From CAIZGX01 sp044371675 (GTDB lineage: Bacteria; Bacteroidota; Bacteroidia; Flavobacteriales_D; Sanyastnellaceae), in assembly GCA_044371675.1 (NCBI GenBank), contig JBILTF010000001.1:1-64000 (forward strand): a DNA stretch of 64,000 nt. Reading direction: 5' to 3'. This document shows, in pieces, positions 27,923 through 37,434 of the stretch. The notes beneath the pieces were generated by a model. It was not told the origin of the DNA. It ran no database searches and saw only the letters and a list, made by a program, of their open reading frames with translations. Both the position numbers and the translations under genes were made by a program. Position 1 is the first letter of the stretch, and each line of letters opens with the position of its first letter.

Positions 27923-30900
27923 TTAGAAGTTATTCAAGTCAACTGGACGCATAACGCCGAACCATTTCAAGATTTTCTCTCCGATTCCTGGTACGTCTAC
28001 ATGAATGATGTAGGTTCCAGAAGCAATAGGAATATTTCTTTCGTTCTTCAAGTCCCAATCGATACTGGTGATTTTATCAGCTTTTTTGAATTGTCTGATT
28101 CTGTTTCCATTCAAATCATAAATGGTAACGGTACAAATGTCCGGTAGATTGGTAACCTTCACGCGGTTATCCAATTGATTTGTTTCGTAAGAACTAAACG
28201 CGTAGTATGGATTAGGTACAACATTGATAATGTCTAGCACTGAGGTAAGAGTATTTGCATCGTTCAATGTAGTTGCGATGTTCTTCGTAGAGAAAGTGTA
28301 TATGTTTCTCCATCCGTTAATAGAACCTCCAGGAGTTGAGATATCAGCGTTGTCGTAGTTGTAGCTAGAATATGGTTTCGCCACGCGAATGCTTATGCGA
28401 ACATCGTTAGGAATAAGACCTTCTTCGACAGAAAGCAAAGGGTGTTCAGGATTAACCAATCCACTTCCAACCCAAGTGCAACCACGGAAAACTTTTTTCC
28501 AGTTAGAAGAGCTGATTGATGGATCAGACAATTTGCTGTAAAGGAATGCACCGTCGTCGTAGGCTGGTGAAAGAGCTAAACTTGACGAAGGACTTGTAGC
28601 AGAGTAGTCTTCGAAACGAAGGTTCTTAAACACATAAACCCAATGTTGTCCACCGAATAAAGGTTGACCATTGTTGGTGTATAAACGGGTTGAAGGATTC
28701 CAGATCATATCACGACCGTTCTCACCAACCAACCAACTGTCTTCACCGAAGGCCATGTTTAATCTTTCACCGGTACTGAGATCGATAGCATACCCTGGGA
28801 ACCATCCCATACCGATAGTACCTATTAAATCTCCTTCTGCTGAGTTGTATCCAGCCTGACCTGCTTTTCTTCCGTTTTTGTCAACAGAAGGAGCACGACG
28901 AACTTTCATTTTTTCCGGATCAACAGTGTTGTCACCATCATTGTCTTCTGCTAGAGAAGATGTGAACTGCATTTCTAGCACTGGGCAACGCGTCCATTTC
29001 GATTTGTCTTTCGTGAAGACAACATCGATGTTGTTCAAACCTTTGATATTTGATTTACGTTGTTGATCTAATTGATCAAGATCACCCTTCAAAGCATCGG
29101 CAGTTGGAGCCACATTGTTTACGATAATGGTTGCATCGTTTGGATCAAGAACAGTTCCTGATACCAGACAATAAGGTGACCATGTTCCTCCTGCTACCGC
29201 TTCGTATTTTTCTTGCTCGTCAGTGAAAGGGAATCCACTGCTTCCTTGCTCATAGTCGTCATACAACGCTTCTGATAAAGCCTGCGGATCAGTTCCCTCT
29301 GTTTTCACACTTCCTGCACGAATCCAGTTTTGTTCAGAGAATCCTTCAGCATCTTCAATTCCAAGTAACCATGGTTTTGAAGGGTCATTGTAAGATACAG
29401 AAGATGAAAGAAGTTCAGTATAGTGCTTTACTTGCTCACCATCAACCTGGTAATCGTATTGACCCCAAGTAACTGAAAGTCCCCAATCTAGAATTACGTC
29501 TTCACTAGAAGTATTGAATTTTTTGTAGGTTCCGTAAATGGTTCCATTGTCAAGATTCTCCAATTCCCAATACATGCTGTCGGGAGTATCTTCTCCGAAC
29601 TCAGTTGTTTTTAGACGAAGTTCAAAGTCTGCGGAAGGAACACGCAATGGATCTACAACTTTAACTTGAACAGGACCTTTGCCGGGAGCGTAGGTTAATT
29701 CGCTGATGTTGTTGTTCGCAAGGATTATTGCTTCTGTTTCTGATCCAAGTACAAGGTCGTTACTGCCGTTTCCTTTTCCTTCAAGACGAGTCAACGGAAC
29801 ACCATCACCGTAGTTGGAATTTTGGATAGTTCCCCCCAATTCAGGAGAAGGGATGTGTGGAATGGCAGAGATTTTTTGAATTTCTCCAATAGCGCTCTTT
29901 CTAGAAGAAAGGAAGGCTTCATCTTGACCTTTTTCTAAAGAAATATCGTATTGTGAATAGTTGTTGTAACCATACGCAATGACCATGAAGTAATAAGTCT
30001 TATGGTTTACTAGAGCATTGTTACCAGTTGCGAATGCATCTGTGGTTACTCTGAAGGAGCGTTGAATACCGGCATCAGAACCATCAACTTTCAATTCAGG
30101 AATGATATAACCAGTGATTGGATCACGAGTGAAATTAATAATACGGCCAATTCCGTTTTCAACGTCACACTGAGCAATTAAACGAGCTTTTTCAACATCT
30201 CCCAAGTCGTTCGCGCTCACATCGTCGTTTACACGTTGATATACCATATATCCCTCAAATTTGTATGAACGGTCTTCTAAAGTCAACTGCGTTCCGTCTG
30301 CTAATTCTTCAGGGATGCTCGGGTCGAAACCTCCTTGATCAGGACCATAGTTTTCTTGATAGTTAGTAGAGATGGCATTGTCATTCTTCAACATAAGAAT
30401 GATTTCTTTATCTAATTCTTGAACGGCAACATCTGGAGCATCAGGACCAGACACCAATTCAAAACAGTTGTCGAATAATGATTGTGCTTTATCGTCAAAC
30501 TCACGAAGCAATCTTACAGATTCGAAAGGGTCGCCGCTATTCGCTTTTGCCCAAACTACCCCTAATGTAATGTTGTTGTAATCACCAGGCTTCAAAGTAA
30601 ATGGACCTGCAGCTTGAATGAAACGACGGTCATTAGGTGGATTGCCTTCAGACTCTTCAGACCAATCATCTGTTATAACTCCACCTGTTCCCCAATGCAG
30701 AGGATCGGTATCGTCTGGGAACATGTAGTCTGCTGAAATGTCAGTTACGTTTGCTCCAGAAGCTCCGTTACCACCGTAATTCATGCGTTGTCCGTTTTTC
30801 CAGAATCCTCTCATGTAATTGTAGAAGTGACTTGGTAAAGCGGGCTCTCCATTCACAGGGTTTTGGCTGTTGTTGTAGTATACAAACTTGCGCATTCCGA

Positions 30901-32116
30901 AACGTTCGTTATCTAAAACACCATCGCCATAACCAATACCTAATCCTTTGTAAGGAATACCATCTTGGTCAATTGCATCAATGATATCAGTGGTAAGAGG
31001 ATTGTCTTTGTTGTCGGCGTCTTGATAAGGACCTTCGAAAAAGTCAACACCAACTGCCGGAGGGTTTGCCCCATATCCTAAAGATGAAGAAGTAGGCTCG
31101 TCAAAAGCATCACCATTATAGCAATATCCCAACCCGCGTTGAACGTCACAACCCACATAGTCATCTGTTGAAGTTCCTAAGTCAGGGTCAACCCAAGATC
31201 CAAAATATGTTTCAGTTAAGGTTTGTGTTCCTTGGTTAATTAAAACGTAGTTGTAGAAAGTCATATTATTTACCTCGTCATTCGAAGTAAACGCGAAAGC
31301 TTGCGCACGAATCTCCATACCAATTGGTTGTCCTTGTGATTCTGTGTGGGCATTACCTTTATCGTTGAAGATCCAGTAGTAAGTTTGGTCACCGTACAAC
31401 GGTACGATATCTTCTCTGCGACGCTCGGCACAATTAATTTCTCTTAAGAAATCATACCAAGGATAGTCACCACTTTGCGGATTATAGAATCCATCTTGGT
31501 CATAGTCATAAAAAGGAGCGAGGTATAAATCTTGCCCAGCCGCTGTATTACCAATTGCGGGGTATTCGTAGAAATATCCAGGAATAGCGTAGTCTGTAGC
31601 GCAATCGGTTCCGCCAGCGGCTATACAATCGAAATAAGCACGATGCTTTTGTGCATCTTGACGTAATGAAACAAAGAAGCGGTCGTATTGCTCACACGTC
31701 GATTCAGTAACAGACGCCGTTCCATCGTTGGTTAATGGTCCAGGCCAGTAGTCGTTTCCATCACCACGGAACGTTACTGCTGCTAGTTTCAATTGTTGGT
31801 CAGGTGAGATACCACCCATCCAAAGTGCTCCAGCATAAATGGAAGAAACTCCGCCACCTTTAGGAACTTCATAGGCTGCACGACTCAAAGAGCGGTTTTG
31901 CCACATGGACCCTCCTGTTTCAATTAACGCTTTAACGTTATTCCAAGCCAAGTCTCTTAAGCCCGTTGCTGGTGCACACAAAGCGGCACGTGAGTCAGTA
32001 ACAACTTCGTTGTTCTGCGCCATTCCAGAATTCTCTAGAACAGACTTGTATGCGAAAGCTTGGTTCGCAAATCCAAGTCCAAAAGCAACCAGACTAATGT
32101 ATATTTTCTTTCTCAT
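27923..32116 (-). CDS. Giant secreted protein with T9SS-like C-terminal domain, function unknown
   Basis: The 1397-residue protein starts with a signal peptide ending AFA. I recognise no enzymatic domain. The body is rich in Asp, Asn, Gly and aromatic residues, with calcium-site-like runs such as YDYDQDGFYNPQSGDYPW and DADNKDNPLTTD, and scattered cysteines. The last 90 residues look like a sorting domain (VVPNPYYAFSSYE, TIYDLNGNRIRQF, ASGTYIIHVDV) but end with an unusual short extension after the normal terminal strand. The ATG at 32116 is chosen over 32134 because it gives a clean signal peptide. It lies between a TonB receptor and a PorV-like gene. Confidence 0.85.
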   Translation of the reverse strand: MRKKIYISLVAFGLGFANQAFAYKSVLENSGMAQNNEVVTDSRAALCAPATGLRDLAWNNVKALIETGGSMWQNRSLSRAAYEVPKGGGVSSIYAGALWMGGISPDQQLKLAAVTFRGDGNDYWPGPLTNDGTASVTESTCEQYDRFFVSLRQDAQKHRAYFDCIAAGGTDCATDYAIPGYFYEYPAIGNTAAGQDLYLAPFYDYDQDGFYNPQSGDYPWYDFLREINCAERRREDIVPLYGDQTYYWIFNDKGNAHTESQGQPIGMEIRAQAFAFTSNDEVNNMTFYNYVLINQGTQTLTETYFGSWVDPDLGTSTDDYVGCDVQRGLGYCYNGDAFDEPTSSSLGYGANPPAVGVDFFEGPYQDADNKDNPLTTDIIDAIDQDGIPYKGLGIGYGDGVLDNERFGMRKFVYYNNSQNPVNGEPALPSHFYNYMRGFWKNGQRMNYGGNGASGANVTDISADYMFPDDTDPLHWGTGGVITDDWSEESEGNPPNDRRFIQAAGPFTLKPGDYNNITLGVVWAKANSGDPFESVRLLREFDDKAQSLFDNCFELVSGPDAPDVAVQELDKEIILMLKNDNAISTNYQENYGPDQGGFDPSIPEELADGTQLTLEDRSYKFEGYMVYQRVNDDVSANDLGDVEKARLIAQCDVENGIGRIINFTRDPITGYIIPELKVDGSDAGIQRSFRVTTDAFATGNNALVNHKTYYFMVIAYGYNNYSQYDISLEKGQDEAFLSSRKSAIGEIQKISAIPHIPSPELGGTIQNSNYGDGVPLTRLEGKGNGSNDLVLGSETEAIILANNNISELTYAPGKGPVQVKVVDPLRVPSADFELRLKTTEFGEDTPDSMYWELENLDNGTIYGTYKKFNTSSEDVILDWGLSVTWGQYDYQVDGEQVKHYTELLSSSVSYNDPSKPWLLGIEDAEGFSEQNWIRAGSVKTEGTDPQALSEALYDDYEQGSSGFPFTDEQEKYEAVAGGTWSPYCLVSGTVLDPNDATIIVNNVAPTADALKGDLDQLDQQRKSNIKGLNNIDVVFTKDKSKWTRCPVLEMQFTSSLAEDNDGDNTVDPEKMKVRRAPSVDKNGRKAGQAGYNSAEGDLIGTIGMGWFPGYAIDLSTGERLNMAFGEDSWLVGENGRDMIWNPSTRLYTNNGQPLFGGQHWVYVFKNLRFEDYSATSPSSSLALSPAYDDGAFLYSKLSDPSISSSNWKKVFRGCTWVGSGLVNPEHPLLSVEEGLIPNDVRISIRVAKPYSSYNYDNADISTPGGSINGWRNIYTFSTKNIATTLNDANTLTSVLDIINVVPNPYYAFSSYETNQLDNRVKVTNLPDICTVTIYDLNGNRIRQFKKADKITSIDWDLKNERNIPIASGTYIIHVDVPGIGEKILKWFGVMRPVDLNNF

Positions 32117-32146
32117 GCTATTTGAATAAATCATTTTCTCGAAAAA

Positions 32147-35100
32147 TTAAAAATCAAATCTTACGCCTAAACGAATCTGACGTGGTGAACCCAAATTGTA
32201 AGGATTGTTCACGAACATGCTGTAGTAATTGCGGAAAGATTCTGGTGAGTTTTGTGTGTCGATAACGTTCTGATATTGAGCAGCAGCCAAATACCCATCA
32301 TCGTCAGGAGTTCCAGTAAAACGGTAAACGCTACTAATGTTTTGGGTGTTCAATAAATTGGTTACCCATAGATACACATTCAAGTTAGCTGCTTTTTTCT
32401 TGTCTCCCTCTCCACCGAAAGCTAGGCTGAAATTTTTATCGAAGTTGATGTCAACAGTAAACTGCCATGGAAGACGTGCACTGTTAATACCACCTGCAGT
32501 AGTAGGGCTCAACTCACCTGTAATAGGGGTAGGAAATACTTGAGCAGTGTAAGGTGTACCTGATCCAAGGTTTGCAATGAAGTTGGCACCGGTGTTCGCA
32601 AAGATTTGTTTTCCAAACCACACTGGGCCATTGTATTCTTTTCCTTCTCCGTAGCGGTAATCAACAGTGGTTACAATTCGATGACGTTGGTCGTAATTGA
32701 ATGGAGCAACAGTTCTCAAGTTTGGAAGACCCGCATTGATAAGTGCAAGCTGAGTTTGGGTAGTTGACCCTGTTCCGTCTGCAAACTGAAGGGTGTAAGA
32801 TGTTTTCATCCAAAGGTTACCTGTTCTTCTTAGATCGTAAGTAAGGGTTAATCCTTTTACAGTGCCAAAGTCTAGGTTTCCGAAGGCACTGTAAGTGCTA
32901 GGATAAGCTCCGTTGAAGCGACGAACTTGAATCATATCGCGAAGCTCACGGTAGAAAGCCTCAACTTTAATAGAAGAAGATTTAGAAAGTACTTGTTGGA
33001 AACCGAGAGCATAATCAACCGTTTTTTCAGGACGCAGATTCGGATTGCTAATCAACACGTTTCTATTTTCCATGAACAAGTAATCAACTGGATTAAATCT
33101 ATTACTTGATGTTGGGCGTTGAGTTAAGATGTCATAGTGAGCGAAAAACAAAGCCTCTTCAGATATAGGGAATGAGAATGCAACACGAGGCATGAAATTC
33201 ACAGCAGGTGTATATTCTTTGAATGCTTTGCTCGTTAAGGCAGCGTCTGGATCAACGCTCAAGTAAGGATTAATTTTTCCGCCGGCAGCAATGCTTGTGA
33301 ATGGATCGGTAACAAGCGTACCTTGTGCATTGTACCAATTGTCTCCATCACGGTAACCTTGAATAGCAGTTGGATTGCGAATATCATCAACGTACACAAC
33401 GTAGTCATCTCCGATGTTCGCAGGACGAGAAGCTCCAAAACCTTCGAAATCTACCTCACCAGCTGTATAAGCCTCGCTTATCACGTAGGGATCGGTTGGT
33501 ACATATTGGTTGGCGTCGTAACGGTCGATTCGAAGACCTACGTTGAATATTAAGTCGTCAAATGCAAACTTGTCCATGATATAACCAGAGATATACACGG
33601 GTTCGAAGGCTCCCACCGCACGGGTGTAATAAGACTGGTCGCCGAGGTTATATCTTTCTGAGAAAAAGTCGTCTAGTGAAGGTTTTCTGTTGAGTAAATT
33701 ACCTCTATGGTCATATCCATAATACGTTACGACTGCATTACCTTGGTTTAATAAGTCAGATGCTCCAAACATATCTACAGTAAGGAAATCTGGGTTAAGG
33801 CCATCTGTATTAATAAAATCGGTTCCGTTTGGATCGAGACCTAATTCAGTTCTTAAGTTGTAGTCAAATTCGAATTGACCACTACCCACAAGGTTGCTAT
33901 AATCTATGTATGTGTATGTCCCGTTGTTAAAATAATTGGGGTCATCTGTATTTAATTCTTGGTTGTGGTAGTTCGCGTATTGACGGGCTAATTGCCACAA
34001 TCCGATAGGAGCTACTGAGTATCCCGCATCTTTACGTTGTTCAAATTCGAATCCCACCTCAATAGCATGATCTCCGATATCTGCTGAACCAGAACCTGAA
34101 ATTCTGAATTGATTGTTTCGGAAAACGCTGTAGTTGTTAGACTTTGAGCCGACATGAGACCACAAACCATATGTGCTAGCGGGCTGTTGTCCGTTCACTA
34201 AACCGTTTCCTCCTTGAATGTTAGTAATAGAGGAATATGGTGAATTTCCGATTTGCTCTGTTTCAGAGGTGAAATCGTTAATAGTCGGGTCAAAAAATTG
34301 TGAATCTGTAATAATTCCATCTGTTCCATTCAACACCTCAGTCACATATGGATTGGTGTTGAAAAGAGTAAAGAATTGATTTGTTATAGCCGCAAGATCT
34401 GGGTTGTATTCAGAAGGGGTGAAATTTACATTCACATCTTGCCAACCGTTTTGCTCAAAGAAATTTCCAGAGCTGTTCAAGGTGTATGAAGGCTTGCGGT
34501 ATATATCGAAAGTTCCTACGTGGCCATATCTAAACAAGTTATTGCCATGGGTTGCATCCTCAGACCTGTTGTATGATTGAGAATAGTCTGCTTGAATTCG
34601 ATAGAAAACGTTTTTAAGGTTAGAGCTTCCTGACTCATCTTCGGCGTTTTTGAAGCGCTGTGCGAATTTGGCATAGGCTCTCCAGTCAACACCAGTGTTT
34701 TGTTGGTTGTTCTGCCAGTTAGAAAGCATGTTGGCGTAGTCAAATCCATTACCACGACTTAACGCTGCCGTACCTCCGAAAGTAAATGTTGAGTTTTCAG
34801 AAGCATTCAAGTCAATTTTAGCAACAACGTTAGCCTGTCTGTTGCGAACATTCATGCGGGTATTGATTTTTTCGAAATCGTTTGCTGTAAGGAAATCTGC
34901 ATTGTAAAGTGCACCGTTTACTGTCCCATCGGCCTGAACGTTCTGACGTAATGGGTTAGCAAGGATTGCTTGGCGAGCGTCTTCCTTCATGCGGTAAACC
35001 CCACCGAAGGTTGGGCCACCGTCTAGAATGTCTGTATAGTTTGCTGAAACGAAAAACCCTAAGATTGGTCTTCCTTTAGTGCCGTCAGCTTTTTTTCTGA

Positions 35101-35908
35101 ATAAAATTGGTCCAGATAAAGAACCTTCTAACAAGTTGTAACCGTATGTGTCTAATCCTTTTGCTTGGTCTCCGATTTTAAAACCAGAAGTAATGGCTTC
35201 AAGTCCACCTGTGTATTTAGAAGATGCAGAGCGAAGGGAGATGTTAATTACACCACCCGTTGCATCTCCTATGTTTGCTGGAATACCTCCGGTAATAACC
35301 GAAACTTCTTCAATCGCAGACTTCGGAAGTGAAGTAGATCCACGAACTTTCATTCCATCGATGTACACCCAAGTAGATCCTGTGCGTGCTCCGCGAATAG
35401 AAATTCCACCGCCTGTTCCTGCAGAACTTACCCCGGCAACAGTTTGTGCCAAGCCAAGTGCATCACGACTTGGCATTTTTTCCAATTCTTCACGAGTTAC
35501 AGTTCCTCCGGAGGCTCCACCATCTTTATCGATAAGCGGAACACGGTATTCCTTAATCTCCACGGTATTCATTTCAACACCAGGGCTCAATTCAGCATTC
35601 GCGAATTGAATCTTTCCAGCTGAAATCGGAATACCGGTTTGGCTTTGTGTCTGGTAACCAACAAAATTGAATTGAACCTCATAGGTTCCCGGATCAATTG
35701 GCTTGATGGTGTACTGTCCGTCCGGATCGGTCTGTCCACCTGTAATCAGGTTTCCATTCAAAAACAGAACGACATTAACGAAGGGAAGAGGCTTCTTGGT
35801 ATCTTTGTCAATGACTTTTCCTTTCAAAGTTCCGCCGTTTCCTTGTGCAAGAGCACAAGATACTGAAAGGGCAATTAAACTCAAAAGCAAGTAAAATTTT
35901 CTCTGCAT
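32147..35908 (-). CDS. Large TonB-dependent receptor with carboxypeptidase-like N-terminal domain
   Basis: The 1253-residue protein has a signal peptide ending CALAQ, a CarboxypepD-regulatory-like domain (about 25-110, LKGKVIDKDTKKPLPFVNVV), a plug (SGGTVTREELEKMPSRDALG, ISIRGARTGSTWVYIDGMKV) and a large barrel with long Asn/Asp/Tyr-rich extracellular loops. It ends in the aromatic barrel signature LGVRFDF. Thirty bases separate it from the giant secreted protein. Receptors of this architecture are often linked to T9SS cargo families in Bacteroidota. The substrate is unknown. Confidence 0.92.
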   Translation of the reverse strand: MQRKFYLLLSLIALSVSCALAQGNGGTLKGKVIDKDTKKPLPFVNVVLFLNGNLITGGQTDPDGQYTIKPIDPGTYEVQFNFVGYQTQSQTGIPISAGKIQFANAELSPGVEMNTVEIKEYRVPLIDKDGGASGGTVTREELEKMPSRDALGLAQTVAGVSSAGTGGGISIRGARTGSTWVYIDGMKVRGSTSLPKSAIEEVSVITGGIPANIGDATGGVINISLRSASSKYTGGLEAITSGFKIGDQAKGLDTYGYNLLEGSLSGPILFRKKADGTKGRPILGFFVSANYTDILDGGPTFGGVYRMKEDARQAILANPLRQNVQADGTVNGALYNADFLTANDFEKINTRMNVRNRQANVVAKIDLNASENSTFTFGGTAALSRGNGFDYANMLSNWQNNQQNTGVDWRAYAKFAQRFKNAEDESGSSNLKNVFYRIQADYSQSYNRSEDATHGNNLFRYGHVGTFDIYRKPSYTLNSSGNFFEQNGWQDVNVNFTPSEYNPDLAAITNQFFTLFNTNPYVTEVLNGTDGIITDSQFFDPTINDFTSETEQIGNSPYSSITNIQGGNGLVNGQQPASTYGLWSHVGSKSNNYSVFRNNQFRISGSGSADIGDHAIEVGFEFEQRKDAGYSVAPIGLWQLARQYANYHNQELNTDDPNYFNNGTYTYIDYSNLVGSGQFEFDYNLRTELGLDPNGTDFINTDGLNPDFLTVDMFGASDLLNQGNAVVTYYGYDHRGNLLNRKPSLDDFFSERYNLGDQSYYTRAVGAFEPVYISGYIMDKFAFDDLIFNVGLRIDRYDANQYVPTDPYVISEAYTAGEVDFEGFGASRPANIGDDYVVYVDDIRNPTAIQGYRDGDNWYNAQGTLVTDPFTSIAAGGKINPYLSVDPDAALTSKAFKEYTPAVNFMPRVAFSFPISEEALFFAHYDILTQRPTSSNRFNPVDYLFMENRNVLISNPNLRPEKTVDYALGFQQVLSKSSSIKVEAFYRELRDMIQVRRFNGAYPSTYSAFGNLDFGTVKGLTLTYDLRRTGNLWMKTSYTLQFADGTGSTTQTQLALINAGLPNLRTVAPFNYDQRHRIVTTVDYRYGEGKEYNGPVWFGKQIFANTGANFIANLGSGTPYTAQVFPTPITGELSPTTAGGINSARLPWQFTVDINFDKNFSLAFGGEGDKKKAANLNVYLWVTNLLNTQNISSVYRFTGTPDDDGYLAAAQYQNVIDTQNSPESFRNYYSMFVNNPYNLGSPRQIRLGVRFDF

Positions 35909-36148
35909 AAAAACCAGGTTAAGGAATTATTAAACTATACAACGGGCGCTAAAATAAGGTAAGCTTAGGTTAATTCCCAAAGTTCGTTAAATCAATCTTT
36001 GTATTTTTTTATTTAGTTCTGATTATCAGGTGAATAGGTGGTTTAAGCCTAAGGCCTGAGTAAAGCTAAATAATTGTTTTAGAATTTTTAGTTTTTTTGT
36101 CTTTTTTCGAAGTCGAAATGAAAAGTTTTTTTTCTTTTCTAAGACCGT

Positions 36149-36424
36149 CTATTGTCGGCGAATCCACATGCGCTTGTACCAAGGCATGTTACCAAGTCTG
36201 CGGGAGCGCATAGATTTTTTCATATGACGCTTCATTTGCCTCTTTCCCTTTTTTCCTTGTGCGTCCTGATGCTTTTCTACGTTTTTAAGGTAGTCTTGTT
36301 CAATTTTATCGTGCTGCTCCTTTTGTTTGGTTCTTGCATTTTGAGGAGTAATCACATCGTTTTCGGGCTGGGCCCAAGCCGCAATGTCTATGAAAAATAA
36401 AAGGGAAAATAGAATTGCCTTCAT
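36149..36424 (-). CDS. Small highly basic secreted protein, unknown
   Basis: This 91-residue protein has a signal peptide ending AWAQ. The mature part is strongly charged, with an acidic/helical middle and a C-terminal half dominated by Lys, Arg and Met (QMKRHMKKSMRSRRLG ... WYKRMWIRRQ). Its ATG overlaps the stop of the upstream secreted protein gene by four bases, which supports it being real and coupled. Possible roles include binding acidic polysaccharide, LPS or nucleic acid; none can be shown. Confidence 0.7.
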   Translation of the reverse strand: MKAILFSLLFFIDIAAWAQPENDVITPQNARTKQKEQHDKIEQDYLKNVEKHQDAQGKKGKRQMKRHMKKSMRSRRLGNMPWYKRMWIRRQ

Positions 36425-37320
36425 TTTCTGAACTCGTATGAGTATTTCGTAATTACAATATCTTTCGAGCCCATATCCTGATCTAATGTAGCCTCAATGA
36501 ATGATGTTGGTGTATACAAGATTTCAATTTCGCGCTTTAGAATAGTATTGGTGTAATAGGAAACCTTGATCAAATTACCAATTCGGTCATAATGAAATGT
36601 CTCACGCGTAGTCTCTATGTTCGAAGAACTTTCAATTGTAGCTATCTGTTCAATCCAACCCTTATCATTGTAGGTGTATTGTTTTCCGAAACTTTTACCG
36701 CTTAAGGTCAACTCTTTTTCTTCCCGAGTTACAAACCCGGCCGAATCACGATAAACGAGATCTACCGAATAGGGCAGGCCGTAGTTGTTGAAGCTTTCTT
36801 TTCGAAGTGTCAAAGTAGAAGGCTCGCTGTATTTGAAAGACTCAGAGTTTACAATAACGGTAAGTCCAGGAATAAGTTTTAGCTTTTCCATACTCTTGTT
36901 CTCAGAAACGGAATTGTCAATTCGTTCCACTCGCCCTTTTTGATCGTAGAAAAATGCTGTTGTAGTATATCCGTTCCTGCCCAATTCATTTCTGTTCTGA
37001 ACCAATCCTAATTCATTTCGGTCGAATACAATGTGCGTGCTGTCTACTAAACTTAACACACTTGTTACAGCATCAATCTTGGCAAGTTGTCCTGTTTCAT
37101 TGAAATGATAAACGGTAATATCTGGACGGTTCTCTATGGCTTTGCCTGTGCGCTTCATTTGGCAGACTCCGGTAATGGTTGAAATTTTGTTTTGCCATAG
37201 GAATTCTTGACTGAAAAACATTTCTTGTTGAAATGCTTTTCCTTCGCGATTGTCTATAATCTGCGCATTTGCAAATTGAACAGTCGAAACGAAAAGTAGA
37301 ATGACGATGATTCTGATCAT
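36421..37320 (-). CDS. Secreted protein with RHS/YD-like repeats, unknown
   Basis: The 299 residues start with a signal peptide ending FANAQ. Five short units recall YD repeats of RHS-type proteins: YHFNETGQLAKID (71-83), FYDQKGRVERID (124-135), YRDSAGFVTRE (190-200), YTYNDKGWIEQI (216-227) and HYDRIGNLIKVS (243-254). Their spacing is irregular. They suggest a beta-sheet structure. No toxin domain is present and the protein is far too short for an RHS shell. A TAnnTTTG box lies four bases upstream of the ATG. It is divergent from glyA. Confidence 0.8.
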   Translation of the reverse strand: MIRIIVILLFVSTVQFANAQIIDNREGKAFQQEMFFSQEFLWQNKISTITGVCQMKRTGKAIENRPDITVYHFNETGQLAKIDAVTSVLSLVDSTHIVFDRNELGLVQNRNELGRNGYTTTAFFYDQKGRVERIDNSVSENKSMEKLKLIPGLTVIVNSESFKYSEPSTLTLRKESFNNYGLPYSVDLVYRDSAGFVTREEKELTLSGKSFGKQYTYNDKGWIEQIATIESSSNIETTRETFHYDRIGNLIKVSYYTNTILKREIEILYTPTSFIEATLDQDMGSKDIVITKYSYEFRK

Positions 37321-37324
37321 AGTG

Positions 37325-37332
37325 CAAACATA
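37325..37332 (-). promoter_or_regulatory. TAnnTTTG -7 box directly before the YD-like gene
   Basis: The minus strand reads TATGTTTG and ends only four bases before the ATG at 37320. If used, the transcript would be leaderless or nearly so. Confidence 0.45.
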
Positions 37333-37387
37333 AAACCGAAGTGAATAAGTTCATGCATTGGTGGAAAAGCTTTGCTTTTCTTTTGCA

Positions 37388-37417
37388 TTTGTTTTCGTTC
37401 GAACTCACGTACTTTTG
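37388..37417 (+). promoter_or_regulatory. Promoter of glyA (TTTG ... TACTTTTG)
   Basis: TTTG at 37388-37391 and TACTTTTG at 37410-37417 are 18 bases apart, a good match to the Bacteroidota promoter. The box ends 17 bases before the glyA ATG. Confidence 0.6.
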
Positions 37418-37434
37418 ACCCATACAATTTCAAT

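Noticed and set aside
35148..35609. Plus-strand open frame of 153 codons opposite the large TonB receptor
   Set aside because: It is antisense to the conserved plug domain, with no start signal or recognisable fold.
36421..37320. RHS/polymorphic toxin
   Set aside because: The YD-like units are few and irregular, the protein is short, and there is no C-terminal toxin domain or immunity gene.
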